Counted from the stretch's first letter, positions 8,597-17,772 are shown. The stretch: DNA of 64,000 bases from Acidocella sp. (GCA_031291755.1 JARLIK010000019.1:248001-312000), one strand, 5' to 3'. Numbers and translations: made by a program. Notes: generated from the sequence alone by a model not told the origin.

Positions 8597-11437
8597 ATGG
8601 GCCTGATTCAAGAGATCGACTACGGCACCAAAGCCAGTAACGCCACAAAATTGGTAACGTTGCTCATTGATGGTGAAACTATCACTGTGCCAGAGGGCAC
8701 CTCGGTGATGCGCGCTGCTACCGAACTTGGTACACAAATTCCTAAACTCTGCGCCACCGATATGCTGGATAGTTTTGGTTCCTGCCGCCTATGCCTGGTG
8801 GAAATTGAAGGCCGTGCTGGTACGCCGGCCTCCTGTACGACGCCGGTGGCGGAGGGCATGGTGGTGCATACACAGAATGCTAAGCTGGCGAAGTTGCGCA
8901 GGGGCGTGATGGAGCTTTACATCTCCGACCATCCGCTCGACTGCTTGACCTGCTCAGCGAACAGCAATTGCGAGCTGCAGGATATGGCCGGCGCGGTGGG
9001 ACTTCGTGAGGTCCGCTATGGCTACGATGGCGCGAATCATCTTGACGCGGTTAAGGATGTTTCCAATCCGTATTTTCAGTTTGACCCCGCAAAATGCATT
9101 GTATGCTCGCGGTGTGTGCGCGCCTGTGAGGAAGTGCAGGGCACGTTTGCGTTAACCATTGATGGCTCCGGCTTTGCCTCGAAAGTCTCGCCGGGAATTG
9201 ATGAAGATTTTTTCTCCTCCGAATGCGTCTCCTGTGGCGCGTGCGTGCAAGCCTGCCCGACGGCAACACTGATGGAAAAATCCGTCATCGAGATGGGTCA
9301 ACCGGAACATTCCGCGGTGACCACCTGCGCCTATTGCGGGGTTGGCTGCACCTTCAAGGTGGAAATGCGCGGCGAGGAAGTGGTGCGCATGGTGCCGTAC
9401 AAGAATGGCAAAGCCAATCACGGTCATTCTTGCGTCAAGGGCCGCTTTGCCTGGGGTTATGCGACCCACCGTGACCGCATTACCAAGCCGATGATTCGTG
9501 CCAAAATCACCGACCCCTGGCGTGAGGTGAGTTGGGAAGAGGCGATTGCTTATACCGCCTCTGAATTCAAACGGATTCAGGCCCAGCATGGCAAGGACTC
9601 AATCGGCGGCATTACCTCTTCACGCTGCACCAACGAAGAAACCTATCTGGTACAAAAATTGGTGCGTGCGGGATTTGGTAACAACAACGTTGATACCTGC
9701 GCGCGTGTTTGTCATTCGCCGACCGGTTATGGTCTATCTAAAACCTTTGGCACCTCCGCCGGCACGCAGGATTTTGATAGCGTTGATGAGGCTGACTCCA
9801 TTCTCGTCATTGGCGCCAACCCGACTGATGGCCATCCGGTGTTTGCCTCCCGCATGAAGCGGCGGTTGCGTGAAGGGGCCAAGCTGATTGTGATTGATCC
9901 GCGCCGGACCGACCTCGTGCATTCCCCGCATGTGAACGCCGATTATCATCTGGCGTTGAAGCCTGGCACCAATGTTGCCATTGTCAATGCGCTCTCACAT
10001 GTCATCATCTCTGAAGGTTTAGCCGACGAAGATTTCATTCGTGATCAGTGCGATTGGAATGAATATACTGAGTGGGCAGAATTTATTTTGCGTCCGCATA
10101 ACAGCCCGGAAGCGGTGGAAAAACTCTCCGGTGTTCCGGCGCAAACCATTCGCGGCGCCGCAAGGCTTTATGCCACGGCCCGCAATGGGGCAATTTATTA
10201 TGGACTTGGTGTTACGGAACATAGCCAGGGTACCAGCACGGTGCTGGCGATTGCCAATCTCGCCATGCTCACCGGTAACATTGGCCGCAAGGGTGTTGGT
10301 GTAAATCCGCTGCGCGGCCAGAACAACGTGCAAGGCAGTTGCGATATGGGCAGCTTTCCGCATGAATTCCCCGGTTACCGCCATGTCTCCAACGAAACCG
10401 TACGCGAAATTTATGAGCAGGATTGGGGTGTCTCGCTCTCCGCTGAACCTGGCTTGCGGATTCCCAACATGCTGGATGCCGCGATGGATGGCAGCTTCCT
10501 GGGCCTTTACATCCAGGGCGAGGATATCGCGCAATCGGACCCTGATACTCAGCATATCGTTGGCGGTCTTAGCGCGATGGAATGTGTGGTGGTACAGGAT
10601 TTGTTCCTGAATGAAACCGCCAACTATGCACATGTGTTTTTGCCAGGCTGTTCGTTTCTCGAAAAAGATGGTACCTTCACCAATGCCGAACGCCGCATTC
10701 AGCGTATCCGCAAAGTGATGTCGCCCAAGAATGGTTATGGTGACTGGGAAATTACCCAGATGCTGGCGCAAGCCATGGGTATGAACATGCATTACAACCA
10801 TCCGTCTGAAATCATGGATGAAATTGCTCGTACCACCCATAGCTTTGGCGGCGTATCCTATGATTTGCTGGAGCGCATGGGCTCGGTACAGTGGCCATGC
10901 AACGAGCTGGCGCCGGAGGGCACGCCGATCATGCATATCGGCGCGTTTGTGCGTGGTCAGGGGCAGTTTGTGATTGCGGATTATGTGCCGACTGACGAGA
11001 AAACTGGCCCGCGCTTTCCGCTCTTGCTCACCACCGGGCGCATTCTTTCACAATATAATGTCGGAGCGCAAACTAGGCGCACTGAGAATGCCCAGTGGCA
11101 TGCAGAAGATTTGCTGGAAATCCACCCGCATGATGCTGAAGTGCGGGGTGTGAAGGATGGCGATTGGGTGAAACTCGCCTCTCGCGCTGGTGAAACCTCG
11201 TTGCGTGCGAAGCTGACTGACCGGGTAGCCCCTGGCGTGGTTTATACCACCTTCCATCATCCGATCACGCAAGCCAATGTCATCACCACCGAATATTCCG
11301 ATTGGGCGACCAACTGCCCGGAATATAAAGTCACCGCCGTGCAGGTTTCACTCTCGAACGGTCCGAGCGAATGGCAAACTAGCTACATGGCTCATTCGGC
11401 AGAATCGCGGCGCATCGGCGCCATCGCGGCCGAATGA
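8597..11437 (+). CDS. fdsA: NAD-dependent formate dehydrogenase alpha subunit (Mo/W-bisPGD catalytic)
   Basis: A 946-residue catalytic subunit oxidising formate to CO2. The order is NuoG-like [2Fe-2S] domain (about 20-90), His-Cys3 [4Fe-4S] site (HPLDCLTCSANSNC), two ferredoxin-type [4Fe-4S] motifs (CIVCSRCVRAC and CVSCGACVQAC), then the molybdopterin domain with its own CAYCGVGC cluster near residue 243. The active-site residue in ARVCHSPT is Cys372 (codon TGT), followed by the essential His, so this is the Cys and not the selenocysteine form. The C-terminal MopB-binding barrel is intact. It overlaps fdhD by 4 nt. Confidence 0.95.
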   Translation: MGLIQEIDYGTKASNATKLVTLLIDGETITVPEGTSVMRAATELGTQIPKLCATDMLDSFGSCRLCLVEIEGRAGTPASCTTPVAEGMVVHTQNAKLAKLRRGVMELYISDHPLDCLTCSANSNCELQDMAGAVGLREVRYGYDGANHLDAVKDVSNPYFQFDPAKCIVCSRCVRACEEVQGTFALTIDGSGFASKVSPGIDEDFFSSECVSCGACVQACPTATLMEKSVIEMGQPEHSAVTTCAYCGVGCTFKVEMRGEEVVRMVPYKNGKANHGHSCVKGRFAWGYATHRDRITKPMIRAKITDPWREVSWEEAIAYTASEFKRIQAQHGKDSIGGITSSRCTNEETYLVQKLVRAGFGNNNVDTCARVCHSPTGYGLSKTFGTSAGTQDFDSVDEADSILVIGANPTDGHPVFASRMKRRLREGAKLIVIDPRRTDLVHSPHVNADYHLALKPGTNVAIVNALSHVIISEGLADEDFIRDQCDWNEYTEWAEFILRPHNSPEAVEKLSGVPAQTIRGAARLYATARNGAIYYGLGVTEHSQGTSTVLAIANLAMLTGNIGRKGVGVNPLRGQNNVQGSCDMGSFPHEFPGYRHVSNETVREIYEQDWGVSLSAEPGLRIPNMLDAAMDGSFLGLYIQGEDIAQSDPDTQHIVGGLSAMECVVVQDLFLNETANYAHVFLPGCSFLEKDGTFTNAERRIQRIRKVMSPKNGYGDWEITQMLAQAMGMNMHYNHPSEIMDEIARTTHSFGGVSYDLLERMGSVQWPCNELAPEGTPIMHIGAFVRGQGQFVIADYVPTDEKTGPRFPLLLTTGRILSQYNVGAQTRRTENAQWHAEDLLEIHPHDAEVRGVKDGDWVKLASRAGETSLRAKLTDRVAPGVVYTTFHHPITQANVITTEYSDWATNCPEYKVTAVQVSLSNGPSEWQTSYMAHSAESRRIGAIAAE

Positions 11438-12264
11438 CGGCGTTGCCAAAACCTGTGGTGCGGGCCAGTTCCATGGCATGGCGCGGTGGGGTGCTTACCG
11501 CGTCCTCACGAGTGTTGCCGGAAGAGACGGCGGTGGTACTGACCTATGACCGTGTCAGCTTTGCCGTGATGATGGCCACCCCATCGGATTTGCGGGATTT
11601 CGCCATTGGGTTCTCGCTTTCGGAAGGAATCATCAATAATCTTTCTGATATCACTGAACTTGACATCGTGCCGCTTGAAATGGGCATTGAATGCCGCATG
11701 ACGCTGACAGCTTCTAAGCGCGATGCCTTGCAAACCCGGCGCCGGAAAATTATCGGACCGGTCGGATGTGGTTTGTGTGGTATTGATACGTTGGAGCAAG
11801 CGGTCCGGCCGGCGCGGAAAATTATGTCTGAAGCCAGCATTCCGGCAACGAAATTGGCGGATGCCGTTGCGCGTATGTCGCGCTTACAGACCATCAACCA
11901 CCAGACCAGGGGTGTTCACGCGGCGGCATTTTATAATCCGCTATCGGATGAAATTTTGTTGCGTGAAGATGCCGGCCGGCACAACGCGCTGGATAAATTG
12001 ATTGGCGCTGCCAGCAGTGTTGGTGTATCAGCGGGGCAGGGTGCTGTGCTGTTGACGAGTCGTGTTTCTATTGAATTGATCCAGAAAACCTCGATGTTTG
12101 GCGCCCCGATTCTGATCGCTATTTCAGTCCCGACCGCGCGTGCCGTGCGGGAGGCTGAAGCGGCGGGCCTTACATTGATTGCGATTGCCCGGGATGATGG
12201 GTTCGAGATTTTTTCTCACCCTGAGCGGATTATTTTTGAGGAAGCCCACGCCCATGTCGCCTAA
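11434..12264 (+). CDS. fdhD: Formate dehydrogenase accessory sulfurtransferase FdhD
   Basis: A 276-residue FdhD. The sulfur-transfer motif is seen as GCGLCG, with C112 and C115, and the AGRHNALDKLIG segment lies in the C-terminal half. FdhD carries sulfur from IscS to the bis-MGD cofactor, giving the Mo=S ligand needed for FdsA activity. It overlaps the fdsA stop (ATGA) and the fdsD start, so it is translated within the operon. Confidence 0.94.
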   Translation: MTALPKPVVRASSMAWRGGVLTASSRVLPEETAVVLTYDRVSFAVMMATPSDLRDFAIGFSLSEGIINNLSDITELDIVPLEMGIECRMTLTASKRDALQTRRRKIIGPVGCGLCGIDTLEQAVRPARKIMSEASIPATKLADAVARMSRLQTINHQTRGVHAAAFYNPLSDEILLREDAGRHNALDKLIGAASSVGVSAGQGAVLLTSRVSIELIQKTSMFGAPILIAISVPTARAVREAEAAGLTLIAIARDDGFEIFSHPERIIFEEAHAHVA

Positions 12265-12487
12265 AAATACGCCGGATAAATTGGTGTATATGGCCAACCA
12301 GATCGGCAAAGCCTTTGCGCTGAAGCCGCGGGCGCAAGCCGTGGCGGATATTACTGATCATTTCAAAAAATTCTGGGAGAAGCGGATGCTGGTTCAAATA
12401 TTCGCTTATCTTGAAGCAGGAGGGCAGGGATTAGACGAATTGCCCAAACAAAGCTTGCAGAATCTGCAGAAAATAACACAATATTAA
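12254..12487 (+). CDS. fdsD: Formate dehydrogenase delta subunit
   Basis: A 77-residue protein starting at ATG 12254, overlapping the fdhD stop by 11 nt. VYMANQIGKAF and the following HFKKFWEKRM are typical of the FdsD family, which copurifies with or aids maturation of FdsGBA. An upstream in-frame start at 12179 lies inside fdhD and gives a non-homologous extension, so it is rejected. Last fds gene; 55 nt separate it from the MFS transporter. Confidence 0.88.
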   Translation: MSPKNTPDKLVYMANQIGKAFALKPRAQAVADITDHFKKFWEKRMLVQIFAYLEAGGQGLDELPKQSLQNLQKITQY

Positions 12488-12542
12488 TCACTAGCAACTA
12501 TCCGGCACTAGACCGGAGACATTCCAACGAAGGGAAAACGTA

Positions 12543-13907
12543 ATGAGTATGTTGTCGTTTCTGGACCGTGAGCACACGGTCGCACCCGCCGGGTTCAACC
12601 GCTGGCTAGTGCCTCCCGCAGCTCTGTGCATTCATCTTTGTATCGGTGAGGCCTACGCTTTCAGCGTGTTTAACCTGCCGTTGACCAAGCTGATCGGCCT
12701 GACGAAATCTGCACCGGGCGATTGGTCTCTGGTTGATGTCGGTTGGATTTTCTCCGTTGCGATTGCGGTTTTGGGTATCTCAGCGGCATTCGGCGGCAAG
12801 TGGCTCGACCGGGTTGGTCCGCGCAAAGCCATGTCGCTGGCGGCGCTCTGTTTCGGGGGCGGGTTCATCATTTCTTCTTTTGGTGTCACAACGCATAATT
12901 TGCTGCTCATCTATCTGGGCTATGGTCTGCTGGGCGGAATCGGGCTTGGTATCGGATACATCTCCCCGGTTCGGACTTTGATGACCTGGTTTCCAGATCG
13001 GCCCGGCATGGCAACCGGTCTTGCCATTATGGGCTTCGGCGGCGGCGCCATGATTGCCGCACCGCTGTCGGTGCTGCTCATGCATTCCTATGCCACCCCG
13101 ACCGACCTTGGCGTAGCCCCGGCTTTCATTACGCTGGGCGTTATCTATGGGGTGTTCATGCTGATCGGTGCGACCATCGTGCGGGTTCCGCCGCATGATT
13201 GGCGTCCGGCTGGCTATGTGCCGGCCGCCTCATCAGCGCGGCTGATCACCAACGGAACCGTGGACGTCGGCACCGCTTTGCGGACTCCGCAATTCTATTT
13301 GTTATGGGCGGTTCTGTTCCTGAATGTGACTGCCGGTATCGGTGTGCTCAGCCAGGCGTCGCCGATGATCCAGGAAATGTTCAAGGGCGCGGTAACACCA
13401 GCAACGGCGGCTGGGTTTGTCGGCTTGCTTAGCCTGTTCAACATGGGCGGGCGATTTTTCTGGGCGTCCACCTCGGATAAAATTGGCCGTAAGCCAACCT
13501 ATTTCGTGTTTTTCCTGCTGGGTATTCTACTTTATGCGTCGGTACCGTCGATTGCACGCCTCGGCAGTGTCGCCGGGTTCGTAATTTGCTACGGCATTAT
13601 CCTCAGCATGTATGGCGGCGGTTTCGCGACGATCCCGGCCTATCTGAAAGACATGTTCGGCACCCGTCATGTCGGCGCCATCCACGGCTGTTTGCTGACC
13701 GCCTGGTCCGCAGCGGGTGTGCTTGGTCCGGTGCTGGTGGATTACATCCGCCAGTATCAGATTAGCAACGGCGTGGCGAAAGCCGATGCCTATACGGTCA
13801 CCATGTATATCATGGCGGGCCTGCTGGCGGTCGGTGCGATCTGCAACTATCTGATCACGCCAGTCTCCACGCATTATCATGAACCATCAGCCGCCCCGGC
13901 GGAATAA
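12543..13907 (+). CDS. Oxalate/formate antiporter-family MFS transporter
   Basis: A 454-residue transporter with about twelve transmembrane segments and the OFA-family layout: GKWLDRVGPRKAM loop 2-3 motif, GIGLGIGYISPV in TM4 and a mid-protein cytosolic loop near residue 230. Placed directly after fdsD with a 37-residue membrane peptide gene behind it. OFA members exchange or import small mono/dicarboxylates; formate is the obvious candidate here, but no oxalate decarboxylation genes are present, so the substrate is inferred. A GAAGGGA ribosome site lies before ATG 12543; ATG 12549 is an alternative. Confidence 0.82.
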   Translation: MSMLSFLDREHTVAPAGFNRWLVPPAALCIHLCIGEAYAFSVFNLPLTKLIGLTKSAPGDWSLVDVGWIFSVAIAVLGISAAFGGKWLDRVGPRKAMSLAALCFGGGFIISSFGVTTHNLLLIYLGYGLLGGIGLGIGYISPVRTLMTWFPDRPGMATGLAIMGFGGGAMIAAPLSVLLMHSYATPTDLGVAPAFITLGVIYGVFMLIGATIVRVPPHDWRPAGYVPAASSARLITNGTVDVGTALRTPQFYLLWAVLFLNVTAGIGVLSQASPMIQEMFKGAVTPATAAGFVGLLSLFNMGGRFFWASTSDKIGRKPTYFVFFLLGILLYASVPSIARLGSVAGFVICYGIILSMYGGGFATIPAYLKDMFGTRHVGAIHGCLLTAWSAAGVLGPVLVDYIRQYQISNGVAKADAYTVTMYIMAGLLAVGAICNYLITPVSTHYHEPSAAPAE

Positions 13908-13919
13908 GGAAACATAACG

Positions 13920-14033
13920 ATGGAACAATCATCAAGCGGCGCGAAACTTATCTTCTACTGGGCAATCGTGATCATTCCGCTTTCCTGGGGCGTTTATCAC
14001 ACGCTGCAAGCGGCCTTGAAATTATTTAGCTGA
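13920..14033 (+). CDS. MFS transporter-associated small membrane subunit (37 aa)
   Basis: ATG 13920 to TGA 14031-14033 encodes 37 residues: a short polar N-terminus (MEQSSSGAK), one hydrophobic helix of about 20 residues (LIFYWAIVIIPLSWGVYHTL) and a basic end. It begins 13 nt after the transporter stop. Small single-helix proteins encoded directly after OFA-family MFS genes are a recurrent arrangement, annotated as MFS small subunits; I rely on that for the name. The 3' end overlaps the convergent DUF429 gene by 12 nt. Function is probably stabilising or gating the neighbour. Confidence 0.7.
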   Translation: MEQSSSGAKLIFYWAIVIIPLSWGVYHTLQAALKLFS

Positions 14034-14954
14034 CGTCGGTAAGTCGGTCTGACCCAGCACCCAACCCTGCCATTTATCGGCAGGGAAGGGAGTTGTGTCG
14101 GGCCGGTTGCCGCTAAGAACGTTAATGACGCCGAGGACTCCGATGAGGCTATCAAAGGGGTCTTCGGCGGATTTTTTGGGACCAAAGCCAGCTTCAATTT
14201 GCAGGCGTAAATCGTCAGATGTCTTTGCATCGAGCTGGCGCATCACCGAGAAAATATTGTGCGCTATCGCAGCGCGGCTGGCCTGGTTCTGCTTGCTGCC
14301 GAGCAATTTCAGCCCGAGTTGCCGTAGGGCTTCGGCGGGATAAGTCTCCGCAATCGCTATCTGGCCGGGCTGCACTAAATCCCGCAATGCGCCGTCGAAC
14401 GGCCATAACTTCACTCGGCCCTGCGTAAGGCCAGGTACAATCAAGTCCCGCCACGCCGCCAGCCCGGCCTTGCCGCACTGGTTGGCTCCCAAGGTCCAGA
14501 ATAACTGCCCACCGGCAGGGCGGTTGGCGGTGCGCAAATCAACCAGCCGCGAAAGACTGGCGGTATCGGGCAAATTCAGCGCCTTTGCCAAAGCCAGCTT
14601 ATGCCCCGCCCCACTTATGCTTCCCGCCGGGTAGAACGGCCGCGCCGGACTCACCTCGTCGATCGTCCGCGCCACCGAAAAAAATGCCACGTCAGGCGTC
14701 AGGCGCCGCAAGAATGCCGGAAAATCTGCAAATCCCTGCAATTGTGCCGCGTAGGCCGCCGGCAGCCCAATCGGGCAATCAATCCCCAGCGCCACCGCAC
14801 CGCCGCCGGCGGCAGCGGTCAGCCGATCTAGAAACGTGGCCACATCGCCGACAGGTCGGGGTGCATCTAAATGCCAACCGTGCGCGGTTTTAACCGCAGC
14901 CGTTACCCAGCGCTTGCGTGGATCGACGCTCCAATCTGCATGCGCCGCCAGCAT
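14022..14954 (-). CDS. DUF429-like predicted RNase H-fold protein
   Basis: A 310-residue cytosolic protein. The N-terminal ADWS..RKRW strand, central ALGIDCPIGLP (acidic residue after a hydrophobic strand) and C-terminal SAEDPFDSLIGVLGVINVL are consistent with DUF429, predicted to have an RNase H/resolvase-like fold. No biochemical role is established for the family. It is monocistronic or leads nothing; its 3' end overlaps the small membrane-peptide gene on the opposite strand. Confidence 0.6.
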   Translation of the reverse strand: MLAAHADWSVDPRKRWVTAAVKTAHGWHLDAPRPVGDVATFLDRLTAAAGGGAVALGIDCPIGLPAAYAAQLQGFADFPAFLRRLTPDVAFFSVARTIDEVSPARPFYPAGSISGAGHKLALAKALNLPDTASLSRLVDLRTANRPAGGQLFWTLGANQCGKAGLAAWRDLIVPGLTQGRVKLWPFDGALRDLVQPGQIAIAETYPAEALRQLGLKLLGSKQNQASRAAIAHNIFSVMRQLDAKTSDDLRLQIEAGFGPKKSAEDPFDSLIGVLGVINVLSGNRPDTTPFPADKWQGWVLGQTDLPTSAK

Positions 14955-14968
14955 CAGATTGGCGCTTG

Positions 14969-15217
14969 TCAGATTGGTTTATGGGCCTTATCGAGCAACC
15001 GGCTGATCAACCCTGGTTTCTTGACAGGCTTCGGCTTGGCTTTCTGGGCTTCGGCTTCCTCGGCCTTTATCTTGGCCGTGATCCAGGCTTCCAGCGACTT
15101 ACCCGCCGCCTTGGCGCGTTCCTGCTCGTAGGCCAACTGGCCCTTTGAGAGTTTCCGCCCGGCGACAAGGGTGTATTCGGGTTTTGCCACGGGCTTGGGC
15201 GTCGGCTTGGTGGTCAT
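14969..15217 (-). CDS. Small Lys/Ala/Pro-rich basic protein, unknown function
   Basis: An 82-residue protein starting at ATG 15217 with GGAG upstream; a TTG 15 nt earlier is less likely. The N-terminus is TKPTPKPVAKPEYT, the middle a charged helix (KLSKGQLAYEQERAKAAGKSLEAWI) and the end PKPVKKPGLISRLLDK. No catalytic motif, no membrane segment. It may bind nucleic acid or protein through its charge, but nothing in the sequence decides this. It lies between the ABC permease and the DUF429 gene on the same strand. Confidence 0.6.
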   Translation of the reverse strand: MTTKPTPKPVAKPEYTLVAGRKLSKGQLAYEQERAKAAGKSLEAWITAKIKAEEAEAQKAKPKPVKKPGLISRLLDKAHKPI

Positions 15218-15235
15218 GGTGAAACTCTCCAAAAA

Positions 15236-16000
15236 TCAGGCAGCGTCGCGCCGCCTTAGCATCAAACGTGAAAACAATCCCAGAGCACCATAAATCGCCA
15301 TGCCGGCCAAGGCCAGCAGCACCAGGGCGGCGAACATACGGGGAATTTCCAGCCGGTAGCCGGCTTCGAGAATCCGATAGGCCAGCCCGGAGGCAAACCC
15401 GCCGGAGCCGGCCACAAATTCGGCCACCACCGCGCCCACCAATGCCAGCGTACCGGAAATGCGCAGCCCCGCCAGGAAATAAGGCAGGGCGGCGGGTAGG
15501 CGCAGGAGAATCAGCGTTTGCCAGCGGGTGGCACCGTTCAACCGAAATAAATCCAATAATTCTGGCGGTGTTGCGACCAGCCCGGCGGCAGTATTGGAGA
15601 GTACTGGAAAGAACGCCACGATGGTTGCGCACACCACCAGCGCCATAAAGGGCTGATTGACCCAAATGATAATCAGCGGGGCGATCGCTACCACCGGTGT
15701 CACCTGTAAAATCACCGCCCAGGGTTGAATGGCGGCGCGCGCCAGATTGCTGGCCGCCATGGTCAGGGCCAGCGCTACCCCCAGCGCGGCTGAGACCAGC
15801 AAAGCAACGAAGGTGACCGTAAGGGTCGAAAGCAAAGCGGCATTCAACACGTCATAATCACCGGCATAGGCCGCTACGATGGCGATGGGTCCCGGCAGCA
15901 CATAGGGCGGGACCTGCAGCCACCAGACGGCTCCCTGCCAAAGCCCCAGACCGATGAGCCCGAACAAAAACGGTGCGGCGCGTTCCAGAGTACGGTTCAT
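15236..16000 (-). CDS. NitT/TauT-type ABC transporter permease
   Basis: A 254-residue inner-membrane permease with about six hydrophobic segments and the BPD_transp_1 EAA loop (ELLDLFRLNGATRWQTLILLRLPAALP, residues about 150-176 region). It is the last gene of a three-gene importer: binding protein 17729-16731, ATPase 16734-15997 and this permease, each overlapping the next by 4 nt. The binding protein looks THI5/NMT1-like, so a thiamine pyrimidine precursor, riboflavin or sulfonate are possible substrates. Confidence 0.85.
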   Translation of the reverse strand: MNRTLERAAPFLFGLIGLGLWQGAVWWLQVPPYVLPGPIAIVAAYAGDYDVLNAALLSTLTVTFVALLVSAALGVALALTMAASNLARAAIQPWAVILQVTPVVAIAPLIIIWVNQPFMALVVCATIVAFFPVLSNTAAGLVATPPELLDLFRLNGATRWQTLILLRLPAALPYFLAGLRISGTLALVGAVVAEFVAGSGGFASGLAYRILEAGYRLEIPRMFAALVLLALAGMAIYGALGLFSRLMLRRRDAA

Positions 16001-16734
16001 GCCGGCATGACCCCGCGCAGCACGCCGGAGAGTTGCTTCACAAACGCCGTGTAATCAGCCGCCGTCCGCCGTTCCGGCCCCTCCGCCACCTCACTTGTTA
16101 TATTGGCGGCCACGCGCCCGGGCCTGGGCGACATCACCAGTACGCGGGTGGCCAGATAGGCGGCCTCGTAGATCGAATGGGTGACAAATACGATGGTGGT
16201 GCCGGTGCGGTGCCAGACCTCGTGCAAATCGGCCTGCAGCTTGAATCTGGTAAATTCATCGAGGGCGGCGAACGGCTCATCCATCAGCAGCAGTTTTGGC
16301 GACCCCACCAGCGCTCGCGCGATCGACACCCGCATTTTCATGCCGCCTGATAGCGCTGCAGGTTTGGTGTCAGCAAAATCCGCCAGCCCGACCTGTGTCA
16401 GAGCAGCCGTTACTGAATCCCTGGTTTCGGACCGGCTTTTACCGCGCAGCCGCAGCGGCAGGAACACATTCTCAGCCGCACTCATCCACGGCATCAGGGT
16501 GGCGTCCTGAAAAACGAAGCCGATATCGCCGGGTTCAGCCGTTCCTCCCGGCCAGATGATTTGCCCCCCAGATGGTGCCTCAAGTCCCGCCAGCAGCCGC
16601 AGCAGGGTGGACTTGCCGCAGCCGGACGGCCCCAGCAGCGCAATGAATTCCCCCTCGCCAATTTTGGCGGAGGTATTGTTAAGCGCTACCGTGCCATTGG
16701 GGAATGTTTTGGAGACCCCATCAACAACAATCAT
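15997..16734 (-). CDS. NitT/TauT-type ABC transporter ATPase
   Basis: A 245-residue ATP-binding subunit: Walker A GPSGCGKST near residue 34, Q-loop FVFQDATLMPW, signature LSGGMKMRVSIARAL, Walker B LLLMDEPFAALD and the switch histidine in FVTHSIYEA. LSGGMKMR is characteristic of the nitrate/sulfonate/taurine subfamily. It overlaps both neighbours by 4 nt (ATGA), so the three genes are one operon. Confidence 0.9.
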   Translation of the reverse strand: MIVVDGVSKTFPNGTVALNNTSAKIGEGEFIALLGPSGCGKSTLLRLLAGLEAPSGGQIIWPGGTAEPGDIGFVFQDATLMPWMSAAENVFLPLRLRGKSRSETRDSVTAALTQVGLADFADTKPAALSGGMKMRVSIARALVGSPKLLLMDEPFAALDEFTRFKLQADLHEVWHRTGTTIVFVTHSIYEAAYLATRVLVMSPRPGRVAANITSEVAEGPERRTAADYTAFVKQLSGVLRGVMPA

Positions 16735-17729
16735 GGATTGGGCTTACCGAAACCCTTATCGACAAATTGCAGCGTGTATCCGGCTTTGTAATCCATGTTT
16801 TTATCATACAGCCCAGTGGCGGCCATCTGGTCGAAGAAGGCTTTCCAGCGGGCGTCCGTCATGGCGTAGATGCCAAGGGTTTTAGTGTCGCCGGAATCGA
16901 CGATGCCGCGCGCCTTGATTTGTTCATAGCCATAATGCAGCAGTCCGGTGCTCATGTCTGGGTTGGCTTTCTGGATGGCGGCAAACGCCGGCGCCGGATC
17001 ACCGTAGAGGAACGAATACCAGCCTTCGGTGGAGGCTTCGATGAAGCGCTTCACGAGGTCGGGGTTGGTTGCAACCAGTTTTTTTGAGGTCGCGATCAAG
17101 CTCGCGTAGCCATCAAACCCGGCGTCTGAAATCATCAGCACCACCGGCATTTTGCCGGTTTGCTGTTGCACCAGATACGGCTCGGAGGTGACGTAAGCCT
17201 CCTCGATGGCCGTGGGGTTGGTAAAAAACGGTGTCAGGCTGAAACCGTAAGGGCGCAACTGGTCGTCGGAAAAGCCGTATTTGGCTTTCAGATACAGCCA
17301 CCAGCTTGCTCTTGTGTCGTCGCTCACCGCAATCGGCTTGCCCTTGAGGTCGGCAAAATTATCGTCGCCGGTACCAGGGTGCGCGATCAGAACATCCGGG
17401 TCTTTCTGAAATCCAGCCGCGATAACCTCATAGGGGATGTTCTCCTGTACGAAGTTCAGCGCCAGAAACGAATTTGAGGTGATATCGAACGTTAGCCGTC
17501 CTGCCACCAGCAGCTCCGCATTGTTCACCTGCGGGCCGCCCTCGACGATGCTCACGTCGAGTCCGTATTTTTTGTAAATGCCTGTAGCCAGCGCCTGATA
17601 ATACCCGCCATATTCCGGCTCGGCCACCCAATCCAGCCCGAACGTCACCTTGTCGGCGGCGGCACGGGCCTGGGGGGCCAGCAGGAGGCAGGCGGCGAGA
17701 GCGGTAGCGAAGCGAACTTTCATGTTCAT
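16731..17729 (-). CDS. THI5/NMT1-like ABC substrate-binding protein
   Basis: A 332-residue secreted binding protein starting at ATG 17729, with AGGAG 9 nt upstream. A Sec signal peptide (KVRFATALAACLLLAPQARA) ends near residue 22. The mature start KVTFGLDWVAEPEYGGYYQA and GIYKKYGLDVSIVEGGP resemble NMT1/THI5-like pyrimidine-precursor and riboflavin binding proteins; the aromatic/acidic cluster fits an organic ring ligand. No riboswitch was recognised upstream. Substrate remains uncertain. Divergent from the DUF1491 gene, only 43 bp away. Confidence 0.82.
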   Translation of the reverse strand: MNMKVRFATALAACLLLAPQARAAADKVTFGLDWVAEPEYGGYYQALATGIYKKYGLDVSIVEGGPQVNNAELLVAGRLTFDITSNSFLALNFVQENIPYEVIAAGFQKDPDVLIAHPGTGDDNFADLKGKPIAVSDDTRASWWLYLKAKYGFSDDQLRPYGFSLTPFFTNPTAIEEAYVTSEPYLVQQQTGKMPVVLMISDAGFDGYASLIATSKKLVATNPDLVKRFIEASTEGWYSFLYGDPAPAFAAIQKANPDMSTGLLHYGYEQIKARGIVDSGDTKTLGIYAMTDARWKAFFDQMAATGLYDKNMDYKAGYTLQFVDKGFGKPNP

Positions 17730-17772
17730 ATCCGATGTCTCCTCGAAGCCAGTAATGAGAGTACCGATTAGC

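Noticed and set aside
9710-9712. Possible selenocysteine in formate dehydrogenase
   Set aside because: The active-site codon is TGT (Cys372), not TGA.
10019-10936. 305-codon open frame on the minus strand inside fdsA
   Set aside because: A shadow of the catalytic subunit frame with no recognisable domain or ribosome site.
12543-13907. Oxalate catabolic operon
   Set aside because: No formyl-CoA transferase or oxalyl-CoA decarboxylase gene in the window; only the transporter family name suggests oxalate.
16731-17729. Firm assignment of the first NitT/TauT importer to sulfonates
   Set aside because: The binding protein resembles THI5/NMT1-like proteins and is far from the sulfonate island; substrate left open.
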